Below are positions 1-8,702 of a DNA stretch of 64,000 bases, piece after piece. Source of the DNA: JAPPHA01 sp963664045 (GTDB lineage Bacteria > Pseudomonadota > Alphaproteobacteria > Rhodobacterales > Rhodobacteraceae). How positions within the stretch are numbered: the first letter of the stretch is position 1; each line of letters opens with the position of its first letter. A model generated the notes under the pieces. It saw nothing but the letters and a program-made list of their open reading frames with translations, was not told the origin of the DNA and searched no databases. The stretch covers positions 186,001 through 250,000 of the forward strand of contig CAXXGT010000006.1 of assembly GCA_963664045.2 (NCBI GenBank). The letters run 5' to 3'. Position numbers and translations under genes: made by a program.

Positions 1-501
1 CTGGGCGCAGTCATCGTTGGGCACCTGGTCTACCGGGAAACGCCGTTTGGTGCCCACGTGATCGCAACCGGGGATAATGCGGGTGCCGCCCAGGCGTCCG
101 GTATCAGGGTGACGAGAATTCGCCTTCTCGTGCTCACGATCAGCGGCGGTTGCGCAGGCCTTGCCGGCCTGCTCTATGCCGGCCGTCTGCAGGCGGCAAA
201 ATACACGCTCGGAGAAAGCGACCTCCTGACCGTGATCGCCGCCGTCATAGTCGGTGGCACGGCGCTCAAAGGTGGCAAGGGGACGATCATAGGCGCACTC
301 TTCGGGTCCCTCCTGATGGGAATGCTCAACAACGGCCTCATACTCATGGGGCTTGCGGTTTCCGACCAGATGATCGTGCGTGGACTGATCATTCTGGCCG
401 CCGTGGCGATCTCGCTGCACGAATTGAAACGATCGGAGATGGCGCGATGTTTCTCAATGTTCTCAGACAGCGCAACCCGCGATTCATCGAAGCCGCCATA
501 A
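1..501 (+). CDS. Sugar ABC transporter permease, C-terminal part (RbsC/FrcB type)
   Basis: Inner-membrane permease of a ribose/fructose-type ABC importer, cut by the window start; the reading frame is open from base 1 and ends in TAA at 499-501. What remains is the last third of the protein: hydrophobic helices, then the family's C-terminal signature (GGTALKGGKGTIIGALFGS, followed by a MLNNGLILMG stretch) that ends this family almost everywhere. The last 20-odd residues are polar and unconserved. The stop lies inside the next gene, whose ATG at 447 gives a 55-bp overlap, so expression is probably coupled. The matching ATPase is two genes downstream (1649), with a racemase-like gene placed between the two transporter subunits. 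Family identity is firm; the substrate is unknown. Confidence 0.88.
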   Translation: MGAVIVGHLVYRETPFGAHVIATGDNAGAAQASGIRVTRIRLLVLTISGGCAGLAGLLYAGRLQAAKYTLGESDLLTVIAAVIVGGTALKGGKGTIIGALFGSLLMGMLNNGLILMGLAVSDQMIVRGLIILAAVAISLHELKRSEMARCFSMFSDSATRDSSKPP

Positions 502-1655
502 GGCTGCACCGCGAGGGAAAAATCCCTGCCAACGCGTATGTTCTCGATCTTGACGCGGTCGAAGAGAATTCGCGCCTGTTCAGGGCGGAGGCCGCCAGGC
601 GTGGCCTGAAGGTGTTCGCGATGACGAAGCAGGTTGGCCGCAACAGCGGTTTTTGCCGTGCAATCTTGCGTGCAGGCATTGACCGCGCCGTGGCGGTCGA
701 CATGTCATGTGCGGTGGCCTGCAACCGGGCGGGACTGAAGACCGGTCACCTCGGTCACCTCGTCCAGGTGCCCCGTTTCGAAGCCAATCCGGCAGCTGCC
801 CGGATCGCGCCTGACTTCTGGACGGTTTTCGGAGACACGAAGGCATCCGAAGCCGCGCGTGCCTCGGCCGCGGCTGGTCGCGACCAGGCTCTGCTAGCGC
901 GGATCCAGACGGACGGCGATATCTTCTACCGGGGTCACGAAGGCGGATACCCGGCGGACGAGGTCACGTCAGTTGCGGACCGGATCGACGGACTGGCTGG
1001 AGCACATTTTGCCGGCATCACCACGTTTCCCGCGCTTCTTTTTGACCAAAGGACACGCAAGGTTTCTCCGACGCCGAACCTTTCAACACTCGAAAGAGCG
1101 GCAGGCGCGTTGGCGAAGGCCGGACGGCAGGACGTGGAGATAAACGCGCCGGGCACAACCTCGTCGATCGTGCTGGACGCGCTGGCCGACGCCGGTGCGA
1201 CACAATGCGAGCCCGGCAATGGCCTGCATGGCACAACACCGCTGCACGCGATGGAAGATCTGCCGGAAAGGCCGGCGGTCCTCTATCTGACGGAGGTGTC
1301 TCACCTGCACGGTGACAGGGGGTATTGCTTTGGCGGCGGGCTCTATATCGATCCGGTTTTCCCGGACTACGATGTCAAGGCAATCGTTTCCGACGAGCCT
1401 ACGACCGCTGCCTCTGCGCTCGCAAGCGTGGAAATACCGTCACCTTCGTCTATCGACTATTACGGCATGATCGACTGTGCGGGACAGGTGAAGCCGAAAG
1501 CCGGCGACAGCGTGGTATTCGGCTTTCGCGGACAGGCTTTCGTTACCCGCGCGTTCACGGTAGGTGTCCTCGGTGTTTCGTCGGGCAAACCGGAAGTCGA
1601 GACCATCGAGAACTGCTTTGGCCAGGCGGAGTGCTGGCCGGACTTCGGATGCTGA
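447..1655 (+). CDS. YhfX-like PLP-dependent racemase-family protein
   Basis: A 402-residue protein of the alanine-racemase fold type III group, resembling YhfX of the E. coli yhf cluster. The motif VFAMTKQVGRN near residue 55 supplies the lysine expected to hold pyridoxal phosphate, and the GDSVVFGFRGQAF segment near the C terminus fits the beta domain. The ATG at 447 was chosen because a GGAG motif lies just upstream and homology to the family begins at once; the open frame runs much further 5' but that part is noise inside the permease. The gene sits inside a sugar ABC operon, overlapping the permease upstream and the ATPase start downstream. I infer racemisation or elimination on an amino-group-bearing sugar or amino acid; the substrate is unknown. 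Confidence 0.8.
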   Translation: MFLNVLRQRNPRFIEAAIRLHREGKIPANAYVLDLDAVEENSRLFRAEAARRGLKVFAMTKQVGRNSGFCRAILRAGIDRAVAVDMSCAVACNRAGLKTGHLGHLVQVPRFEANPAAARIAPDFWTVFGDTKASEAARASAAAGRDQALLARIQTDGDIFYRGHEGGYPADEVTSVADRIDGLAGAHFAGITTFPALLFDQRTRKVSPTPNLSTLERAAGALAKAGRQDVEINAPGTTSSIVLDALADAGATQCEPGNGLHGTTPLHAMEDLPERPAVLYLTEVSHLHGDRGYCFGGGLYIDPVFPDYDVKAIVSDEPTTAASALASVEIPSPSSIDYYGMIDCAGQVKPKAGDSVVFGFRGQAFVTRAFTVGVLGVSSGKPEVETIENCFGQAECWPDFGC

Positions 1656-2404
1656 CCATGTCTGCCGCGACATGTGCACCGGTGCTTTCACTGAAGAACA
1701 TCCACAAGGCATTCGGTGGAATTGTCGCGATCGAGAATTTTTCGCTCGACCTCAGGGCGGCTGAAATCCTTGCGCTTGTCGGCGACAACGGCGCGGGAAA
1801 ATCCACGCTCGTCAAGATCATATCGGGCGTTTATGCACCAACGAGCGGCACGATGGAAATCGATGGCGAATCTGCCTCATTCGGCGATGCCAGTGCAGCG
1901 CGCTCACGCGGTATCGAGGTTGTCTATCAGGACCTCGCACTCGCCGACCAGCAGCCGGTCTACATGAACATGTTTCTCGGCCGGGAACTCGTGAACGGCC
2001 CCTTGCGCCTGCTCGACCGCAGGGAGATGATTTCCAAGACTCAGGCGCTTGTCGATCAACTGGATGTCCGTGTTCAGTCCGTGAGAGCGAGTATGCGCGA
2101 TCTGTCGGGCGGTCAGCGCCAGGGTGTCGCGATTGCACGGGCAACGCACTGGGCCAGGAAGCTGATCCTGCTCGACGAACCGACGGCAGCGCTTGGAGTT
2201 GCGGAAACGGCAAAGGTCGAGAAAACCATTTCGGGCCTGCGCGAGCGCAACTTGGCAATCCTGCTCGTCAGCCACAGTCTTGACCAGGTATTCCGCCTTT
2301 CCGACCGGATATGCGTCCTCAGGCGGGGAGTTCAGATTGGCGTTCGCCGTACGGTCGAAACAGACAAGAACGAGATCGTTTCGATGATCACAGGCTTAAA
2401 CTGA
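1649..2404 (+). CDS. Sugar ABC transporter ATP-binding protein, single-domain (FrcA-like)
   Basis: A cytoplasmic ATPase of 251 residues that powers the permease encoded upstream. Walker A is GDNGAGKST, the signature is LSGGQRQ, Walker B is LILLDEPTAALG and the H-loop histidine is in LLVSHSLDQ. It is half the length of RbsA, which carries two nucleotide-binding domains, and so matches the FrcA-type single-domain ATPases common in alphaproteobacteria. The ATG at 1649 overlaps the racemase stop (1653-1655); an ATG at 1658 is an equally good start. No periplasmic binding protein is visible here; it would lie left of the window. Confidence 0.88.
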   Translation: MLTMSAATCAPVLSLKNIHKAFGGIVAIENFSLDLRAAEILALVGDNGAGKSTLVKIISGVYAPTSGTMEIDGESASFGDASAARSRGIEVVYQDLALADQQPVYMNMFLGRELVNGPLRLLDRREMISKTQALVDQLDVRVQSVRASMRDLSGGQRQGVAIARATHWARKLILLDEPTAALGVAETAKVEKTISGLRERNLAILLVSHSLDQVFRLSDRICVLRRGVQIGVRRTVETDKNEIVSMITGLN

Positions 2405-2414
2405 ACGGGTCATT

Positions 2415-3449
2415 GTGATAACCGGCAAAACCACGCGAATGCTTGCGGAAACGTCCGAGATTCCACGGGTCCTGGCAAGGCAGATCAGCGACGGGCTGCC
2501 GGTCTACTTTGAAACGGCGGATTGGCTGCGCGGATTGTCACCGAGCCTGTTTGTCACCTGCGCCCGTGGTACGTCCGACCACGCGGCTACCTACTTCAAG
2601 TATTTGATTGAAGTATCCACCGGTATTCCGGTCGCTTCGATCGGGCCTTCCGTTGCTTCGGTGTTCAACGCGCCACTCAAGCTTGAACGCAGCGTCTGCG
2701 TGACGATTTCACAGTCCGGGGGCAGCCCGGATCTGGTTGCGCTTCAAGCCGCTGCGGCACGGGGCGGCGCAAGGACGATCGCGCTGTTGAACATGGTGGA
2801 TTCGCCCGTTGGCACAGCTGCAGAACGGGTGTTGCCAAGCCTAGCGGGGCCGGAGATATCTGTTGCGGCAACAAAGTCCTTTGTCGCCAGTCTGTTTGCG
2901 GTTGCAGCGCTTCACGCCCGACTCAACCGGGATGAAGCCCTGGAGAATGCGCTTCAGCAATTGCCGGCAGTTGCCGAAGAGGCGCTGGCGCTCGAATGGC
3001 AAGGCTTAACCGTCACATCAATGCGGGCGGCTACCGCGTTCGTGATCAGCCGGGGGCCTGGCTTGGCGCTGGCCGGTGAAATTGCGTTGAAACTGAAAGA
3101 GGTTGCCAGGTTGCATGCGGAGGCCTTCAGCGCCGCGGAGGTTCGGCACGGTCCGATGGCGCTCGCGGCGAGAGAACTTGTCGTCCTCGCGTTTGTCGCC
3201 GACGATGCGAGTCGCCAAAGCGTCGTCGATTCTGCCCGTGCGCTGGCGACGGCCGGAGCGACCGTTGCGGTCGCCGGCGCCAAAGTGACCGGGTGCGCGT
3301 CATTGCCGACCGCACAATCACCGCATCCGCTGCTCACTCCGTTGTGTCAGGCGATCACCTTCTATCGTTTTGTCGAGGCGTTCGCGCGGGCGCGCGGCTT
3401 GGATCCTGATGCCCCTTTGCACTTGCGCAAGGTAACCGAAACAATCTGA
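2415..3449 (+). CDS. SIS-domain sugar-phosphate isomerase/deaminase (GlmS/NagB-II/FrlB type)
   Basis: A 344-residue protein with two sugar-isomerase (SIS) domains and no glutaminase domain. The first carries CARGTSDHAA and the TISQSGGSPDL phosphosugar loop, the second ISRGPGLALAGEIALKLKE and EAFSAAEVRHGPMA, the classical GlmS isomerase-domain signatures. The family deaminates or isomerises amino-sugar phosphates or fructosamine 6-phosphates. It starts 10 bp after the ATPase stop at a GTG (2415); an ATG at 2439 is the alternative. Together with the importer and the YhfX-like enzyme it suggests uptake and breakdown of an amino sugar or glycated amine. That pathway is inferred from the gene set, not proven. 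Confidence 0.85.
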   Translation: MITGKTTRMLAETSEIPRVLARQISDGLPVYFETADWLRGLSPSLFVTCARGTSDHAATYFKYLIEVSTGIPVASIGPSVASVFNAPLKLERSVCVTISQSGGSPDLVALQAAAARGGARTIALLNMVDSPVGTAAERVLPSLAGPEISVAATKSFVASLFAVAALHARLNRDEALENALQQLPAVAEEALALEWQGLTVTSMRAATAFVISRGPGLALAGEIALKLKEVARLHAEAFSAAEVRHGPMALAARELVVLAFVADDASRQSVVDSARALATAGATVAVAGAKVTGCASLPTAQSPHPLLTPLCQAITFYRFVEAFARARGLDPDAPLHLRKVTETI

Positions 3450-4075
3450 AAGCTCCTGTTCGAATTCGGATGTCGTGAACGCGTAATGACGCCGTGGAAT
3501 TGAAGGTTGAGAGGTAGGCTCGTTTTCCGACACCCGTGCGTCCCGGGACCATCGGATAGCCCGGACAGCCAGGTTTGCTCGGGACTGTTGTTTGTGACGG
3601 GTTGTTTTGCCGCGGCACGATGATGACGGAACCGCACGGCGCACTTCCGTTTCTGGCTTGTCCGTTGGTGCGTCGCTCGCGAGCGGCGTCATGGCGGTTT
3701 CCAGCAGACACCACGCTCCCGGTGACTGTCCGGCTTGAGGAAAACGGGGAAAAGCTCTTGGCAAAATTGCCAGAATGTCCCTTTGGACCCTCGAATTGGG
3801 CTTGATCGCAATCAAGGATGCTCCGGGACCAGGGCGAGCAACATGCTGCAAATGCCGCCGGATGCGAAAGTCGCGCTGACAAACGCGGTCGACATGCTTC
3901 CCGGGGTCTAGACGACTACCGCGGGGTCGATCACCTAACCGCCGTTTCCTGCACCAAAGCAAAAATGGTCGCAGTGCTGCCGCTGGTACCGACATCCGCC
4001 TGACAATGATTTTCCAAGTCGGCCCAATGTGGTCTATAACGAGCGACTGTCTCACTCATATGAATGTGAATCGAA
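3450..4075 (+). other. Intergenic region, no gene recognised
   Basis: These 626 bases lie between the SIS gene and the aldo/keto reductase. Open frames exist on both strands but have no start with a ribosome site, no recognisable domain and biased composition typical of GC-rich noise. The last 60 bases are AT-richer and probably carry the promoter of the reductase gene. Confidence 0.5.
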
Positions 4076-5065
4076 ATGAAATCCCGCAAACTCGGACAGA
4101 GCGGCACGGATGTCGGCGTTGTAGGCTACGGAGCCATGTCACTTACCGATTTCTACGGCCCGGCAACCATCGAAGGCTCAATGAGGATACTGGATGCCTG
4201 TGTCGATCTGGGCATTACCCACATCGATACCGCCAACGTCTATGGCATGGGCCGCTCGGAGACGATCATCGGTGACTGGCTGAAAGCCCGCGGCGGCGAA
4301 AATCCGTTCACGATTGCAACCAAGGTCGGCATCACCCGGGATCCGGAACAGCGGCTGAAAAACGATCCCGAACATATGCGGCATTCGCTTGATGAGAGTC
4401 TGCAGCGCCTTGGTGTCGAGGCGATTGACCTCTACTACGTGCATCGGCGTGACACACGATTTGAAATCGAGGAGGTCGCGGAAACCATGGCCGGTTTCGT
4501 GAAAGCGGGAAAGATCAAGGCAATGGGTTTCTCCGAGATTGCGCCATCTTCATTGCGCCGGGCGCATGCTGTCCATCCGGTCGCAGCTGTTCAGTCCGAA
4601 TACTCTTTGTCTACGCGTTCGCCAGAACTGGGGCTGGTGCAGACGTGTGCCGAACTCGGTGCCTCGCTGGTCGCGTTTTCACCAGTGGGTCGCGCTTTAC
4701 TGACAGACCGGCCACACGGGGCCGATGACATCAAGGGCATGACCTGGATGACCGCAAACCCGAGGTTTTGCGAACCTAATCTCAGTCACAATCTGGCATA
4801 CAATGTTAAGTTTCGGGCACTTGCCGCCGACATGGGAGTGGCTGCGGCGACCCTCGCCATCGCCTGGTTGATTCACCGGGGTGACCACATTCTGCCGATA
4901 CCGGGAACAAGACACGTCGAGCACCTGCAGGAAGTTGCCGCCGGGGCCGACCTGCATCTGTCTGAGGAAGACCTGGACCGGATTGAAAACGTCTTGCCGG
5001 TCGGGTGGGCGCATGGCGACCGTTATTCGGTTTCCCAATGGGCAGGCCCGGAAAGATACTGTTAG
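4076..5065 (+). CDS. Aldo/keto reductase
   Basis: A 329-residue NAD(P)H-dependent oxidoreductase with a TIM-barrel fold. The catalytic tetrad is visible: Asp and Tyr in DTANVYG, Lys in IATKVGI, and His in YYVHRRD. The C-terminal cofactor-binding segment contains ILPIPGTRHVEHLQE, a typical AKR phosphate-binding stretch. The ATG at 4076 begins the conserved MKSRKLGQSGTDVGVVGYG start of the family. The gene stands alone between the sugar cluster and a convergent dipeptide-type ABC operon. A role in reducing a sugar- or aldehyde-type product of the neighbouring catabolic clusters is plausible but cannot be shown. Confidence 0.9.
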   Translation: MKSRKLGQSGTDVGVVGYGAMSLTDFYGPATIEGSMRILDACVDLGITHIDTANVYGMGRSETIIGDWLKARGGENPFTIATKVGITRDPEQRLKNDPEHMRHSLDESLQRLGVEAIDLYYVHRRDTRFEIEEVAETMAGFVKAGKIKAMGFSEIAPSSLRRAHAVHPVAAVQSEYSLSTRSPELGLVQTCAELGASLVAFSPVGRALLTDRPHGADDIKGMTWMTANPRFCEPNLSHNLAYNVKFRALAADMGVAAATLAIAWLIHRGDHILPIPGTRHVEHLQEVAAGADLHLSEEDLDRIENVLPVGWAHGDRYSVSQWAGPERYC

Positions 5066-5304
5066 ATCGAAGCTCGATCGGATTGAACTTGACCGACATG
5101 GGTTCGTACCAAGCTGTTCAAATGATTGATTGACTGAAGAAGAGCACACCGGGCTGAAGGCGGGGACCTGTCTTCACGTTCGACGATTTTGCATCGAAAA
5201 GGATTGTTCAATCCGGGTCCAACGTGTGCATCGTGTCAAACACGCCATGAACCGAACCGTCGGGTTCTCGTCCTACCCGGACGGTGGCGTCCGGTCGTCC
5301 GGCC

Positions 5305-6144
5305 TCATGCCTCCGTTCGCAGGGTCGGATCGAGAATGTCCCTCAGCCAGTCACCGACCAGGCTGATGGAAAGGGCGAGGAAGAATATTGTCGCCCCCGG
5401 GAAGACCGTGAGCCACCACGCCGTCAGCAGGCGGTCACGGCCCTCGCTCATGATCTGTCCGAGGCTCGTGAGCGGAGGTTGCACGCCGAGTCCCAGGAAA
5501 CTCAGCGCGGTTTCCAGCAGGACCGTCAGCGGAAGGTTGACGGTGAACTGGACAAGCGCAATGTTGACAATATTCGGCAGGATGTGGCGCAGGTAGATGC
5601 GCCAGGGCGAGGCACCGAGCGCCCGTATCGCGATGACGTATCCATGCTCCTTGGCCGACAGCGTCGCTCCACGCATCAGACGTGCATACACCTCCCAACC
5701 GGTCAGACCGATCAGCAGGAGGAACAGCATGAAGCTGTTGTCGAACATCGCCAACACGAAGAGGGCGACGACAATGATCGGCAGGGATGCCTGGACATCG
5801 ATCGCGGCGACAATCACGGTTTCCACGCCACCACGGCGCGCGGCAGCGAGGATGCCGAGCAGCGAGCCGAGAACTGCACCGATCAAGGTTCCCACGACGG
5901 CGACCACGAGCGTGATCCTTGCACCTACGGCGAGGCGTACCAGGAGATCGCGCCCCTTGGCGTCGGTCCCGAGCAGGTAATTCTCGGAACCGCCAAGGAA
6001 TGCGGGAGGTTTCAGCCTGTCGATGAGCGAGGTGTCGCGGAATTCATGCGGCGAAAGCGCCTGGCCGAAGAGCGCGATCAAGACAAAGAAAGTGATGAAG
6101 CAGAGCGAGAGCTTGACGGCTGGGGGAACCGGTTGTCTCGTCAT
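5305..6144 (-). CDS. Peptide/nickel-type ABC transporter permease (DppC-like)
   Basis: The last gene of a five-gene minus-strand operon; 279 residues. It has an N-terminal membrane segment, a periplasmic loop with GTDAKGRDLLVRLAVGAR, the usual DppC signature, and then five hydrophobic segments. The EAA loop that contacts the ATPase is in AIRALGASPWRIYLRHILPN. It begins one base after the stop of the DppB-like gene, so translation is likely coupled. It imports short peptides or related amides together with the products of 6146-10262. Both family and position are clear. Confidence 0.93.
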   Translation of the reverse strand: MTRQPVPPAVKLSLCFITFFVLIALFGQALSPHEFRDTSLIDRLKPPAFLGGSENYLLGTDAKGRDLLVRLAVGARITLVVAVVGTLIGAVLGSLLGILAAARRGGVETVIVAAIDVQASLPIIVVALFVLAMFDNSFMLFLLLIGLTGWEVYARLMRGATLSAKEHGYVIAIRALGASPWRIYLRHILPNIVNIALVQFTVNLPLTVLLETALSFLGLGVQPPLTSLGQIMSEGRDRLLTAWWLTVFPGATIFFLALSISLVGDWLRDILDPTLRTEA

Positions 6145-6145
6145 C

Positions 6146-7069
6146 TCATTTGACCCTGATCCTGGGATCGATCACGAGGTACAGGAGATCAACCATGAGA
6201 TTGGCCAGGACCATCGTGAATGCGACCGCCAGCACGATGAACTGGACCGTCGCGATATCGCGTGTGGCCACGGAACGAACGAGCAACTGGCCGACTCCCG
6301 GCCAGGCGAACACCTGTTCGGTGACGACCGACCCGGCGATGAGCCCGCCAAGCGAAAGGCCGATCAGCGTGACGAGGGGAATTGCGGCGTTTGGAGCTGC
6401 ATGCCGGACCAGCCTCCTCAGGAACGGGACGCCCCTTGCCTCGGCCGCGCGCATGAAGGGCTTGTTTATCGTCTCTAGGAGGGACGACCGGGCGAACCGC
6501 GCAAAGGACCCCATTGCCGCAAGGCCCAGCGTGAGCGCCGGCGGCAAGACGCCTGCCCAGTTGCCGGCGCCCGACGATCCGCCGAGATACGTGTTGAAGA
6601 CGAGGGCACCTGTCAGGATCATGATGAGGCCGAACAGGAAGTTCGGCATCGCGAAGGCGAATACCGAAAATGCCATGACGAGGCGGTCCAGCAGGGTGCG
6701 CCTGTTCAATGCGGCGACGGAACCGAGAGGAATTCCCAGAAGGATCGCAATCAGGAGCGCCGTGCCGCCAAGACGGAGCGTGGCGGGAAGGCGTTCCGCG
6801 AATAGTGTCAGCGCCGACTTGCCGGTGTGAATCGAGTAGCCGAAGTCACCTCTGAAAGTGCCGCCCAGGTAACCAGCGTATTGCTGCCAGAGGGGTTTGT
6901 CGAGGCCCATCGCCTTCGCATACTGGTCGATGACTTCCTGCGGGGCATCCGGAGGGGCGAGCGCCGCTGCGGGATCGCCTGAAAACCGGATGAACACGAA
7001 TACGAGGGTCACGGTCACGAGGAGGGTGACCAGCGCCCGGAAAACCTTGAATGCAATGAAGGCGGTCAT
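6146..7069 (-). CDS. Peptide/nickel-type ABC transporter permease (DppB-like)
   Basis: A 307-residue inner-membrane permease. An N-terminal helix is followed by a periplasmic segment (GLDKPLWQQYAGYLGGTFRG, typical of DppB) and further membrane helices. The EAA loop is AAEARGVPFLRRLVRHAAPN. Its ATG overlaps the stop of the ATPase gene (ATGA arrangement at 7066-7069), and the DppC-like gene follows after one base. It forms a heterodimeric channel with the 5305-6144 product. The identification rests on length, loop sequence and operon order. Confidence 0.93.
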   Translation of the reverse strand: MTAFIAFKVFRALVTLLVTVTLVFVFIRFSGDPAAALAPPDAPQEVIDQYAKAMGLDKPLWQQYAGYLGGTFRGDFGYSIHTGKSALTLFAERLPATLRLGGTALLIAILLGIPLGSVAALNRRTLLDRLVMAFSVFAFAMPNFLFGLIMILTGALVFNTYLGGSSGAGNWAGVLPPALTLGLAAMGSFARFARSSLLETINKPFMRAAEARGVPFLRRLVRHAAPNAAIPLVTLIGLSLGGLIAGSVVTEQVFAWPGVGQLLVRSVATRDIATVQFIVLAVAFTMVLANLMVDLLYLVIDPRIRVK

Positions 7070-8694
7070 GTCTGTGCTGCTCCATCGAATCGCGGCGCCG
7101 CGGCGAGGAGCTCTCTGGTATAGGCGGATCTCGGCCTTCCGAAGACTTCCTGCACCGGCCCGGATTCAACGACCGCGCCGTCCTTGATGACCAGAATGTC
7201 GTCGCTGATTGCGGCAGCCACGGAAAGGTCGTGGGTAATGAACAGCATCGCAAAACCGAGTTCCCTTTGCAGGTCGCGGAACAGTTCCAGGATTTGTGCC
7301 CGTATGGAGACATCCAGCGCGGACACGGCCTCGTCGGCGATCAGCACCTCCGGTTCGACGGCGAGAGCCCTCGCGATGCAGATTCTCTGACGCTGGCCGC
7401 CGGAGAATTCGTGTGGATAACGGTCGGACGCTTGTTTGCTCAACCCGGTCAGCCTGAGAAGATGCTCGGCCCGCCGGATTGCATCGTTGCGGCGGTATCC
7501 GTGGATTATCGGACCCTCTGCGACTGCCGAAAGGATTTTCTGCCGCGGATTCAGCGCGCTGAAGGGATCCTGCAGGACAATCTGGATCCGGGCCCGCAAA
7601 TCGCGAAGCTCCCGCCCCGCGATGGACGTGACATCCTTCCCGCGAAAACGGATGGTGCCCGAATCCGGTCTTTCCAGGCGAAGGAGGCATCGAGCGACGG
7701 ATGATTTCCCGGAGCCGCTTTCGCCGACGATTGCCAGGGTCTCGCCCTCACGCAACTCCAGGGAGATGTCGCGAACCGCATGGACGTAGCGGCGCTCCAG
7801 CATGTTTCCGAGCCGGTAAGTGAGTTTGAGCCTGTCCGCCTCCAGCACCGGTCTTCCGTCCGCGCCAGCAGTTTTTTTCCCGCTGTGAACGGCGGCGGCG
7901 AGGAGCTTTCGTGTGTACGCATGGCGGGGAGACCCCAAAATGGCGCCTGCCGGGCCGGACTCGACGAGCTCGCCGTCCTTCATGACGCAGATGCGATCGG
8001 CAATCTCGGAAACAACGCCGAAATCATGGGTGATGAACAGCACCGATGCATCGCGCTCCCTTTGCAATGCCCCGATCAGCTTCAGGATCTCGGCCTGGGT
8101 TGTCACGTCGACAGCTGTCGTCGGTTCATCGGCAATCAGGAGAACAGGGTTGAGCAGCAGGGCGCCGGCGATGACGATGCGCTGGGCCTGCCCTCCCGAG
8201 AGCTGGTGGGGGTAGGCCCTGAAGATGTTTTTCGGATCGGGAAGACGCACCGCTTCGAGCATGTCCATGATCCGTCCGCGCCACTCCGGTCGCGGGACGG
8301 CGTGGACCGCAAGGATCTCTTCCAGCTGCCGACCAACGCGCTGCACAGGGTCGAGGCTGGCAACGGCGTCCTGGAATATAATTGCCATGCGCCGTCCGCG
8401 GATCGCATTGAACGCCGCCGCGCGCTGGGGCGGCAGTTCTTCCCCCTCAAGGCGGACAATGCCGGTTTCGATACTGAGTTGCGGCGGCAGCATTCCCATG
8501 ATCGCGTCGGCAATGACTGTCTTGCCGGAACCGCTCTCCCCGACAAGGCACAGGGTTTCGCCGGCGGCGATCCGAAACGAAACGCCCGAAACCGCGAACT
8601 CGCGATCTCCGGCCTCGGGCAGCGCAACCGTGAGATCGTCCACCGAGAGTAAATTCGCGCCGGCCCGCTCGGAGCCGGCGCTGCGGTTTGTCAT
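7066..8694 (-). CDS. Dipeptide-type ABC transporter, fused DppD-DppF ATPase
   Basis: A 542-residue protein with two complete ATPase domains in tandem, as in GsiA-type importers. Each half has a Walker A (GESGSGKTV and GESGSGKSS), a signature motif (LSGGQAQR and FSGGQRQR) and a Walker B (LIADEPTTAVD and LIADEAVSALD). The conserved C-terminal oligopeptide-transporter segment with HAYTRKLL/SAYTRELL follows each half. The ATG at 8694 is preferred because the longer open frame runs into the coding end of the binding-protein gene (stop 8703-8705). The 3' end overlaps the DppB-like gene by four bases. It energises uptake through the two permeases downstream. Confidence 0.93.
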   Translation of the reverse strand: MTNRSAGSERAGANLLSVDDLTVALPEAGDREFAVSGVSFRIAAGETLCLVGESGSGKTVIADAIMGMLPPQLSIETGIVRLEGEELPPQRAAAFNAIRGRRMAIIFQDAVASLDPVQRVGRQLEEILAVHAVPRPEWRGRIMDMLEAVRLPDPKNIFRAYPHQLSGGQAQRIVIAGALLLNPVLLIADEPTTAVDVTTQAEILKLIGALQRERDASVLFITHDFGVVSEIADRICVMKDGELVESGPAGAILGSPRHAYTRKLLAAAVHSGKKTAGADGRPVLEADRLKLTYRLGNMLERRYVHAVRDISLELREGETLAIVGESGSGKSSVARCLLRLERPDSGTIRFRGKDVTSIAGRELRDLRARIQIVLQDPFSALNPRQKILSAVAEGPIIHGYRRNDAIRRAEHLLRLTGLSKQASDRYPHEFSGGQRQRICIARALAVEPEVLIADEAVSALDVSIRAQILELFRDLQRELGFAMLFITHDLSVAAAISDDILVIKDGAVVESGPVQEVFGRPRSAYTRELLAAAPRFDGAAQT

Positions 8695-8702
8695 CGGCCG
8701 GT

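Noticed and set aside
5284..6153. Plus-strand frame of 289 codons opposite the DppC-like permease
   Set aside because: Gln/Arg/Asp-rich shadow of a membrane protein gene; the minus-strand gene has clear motifs and operon context.
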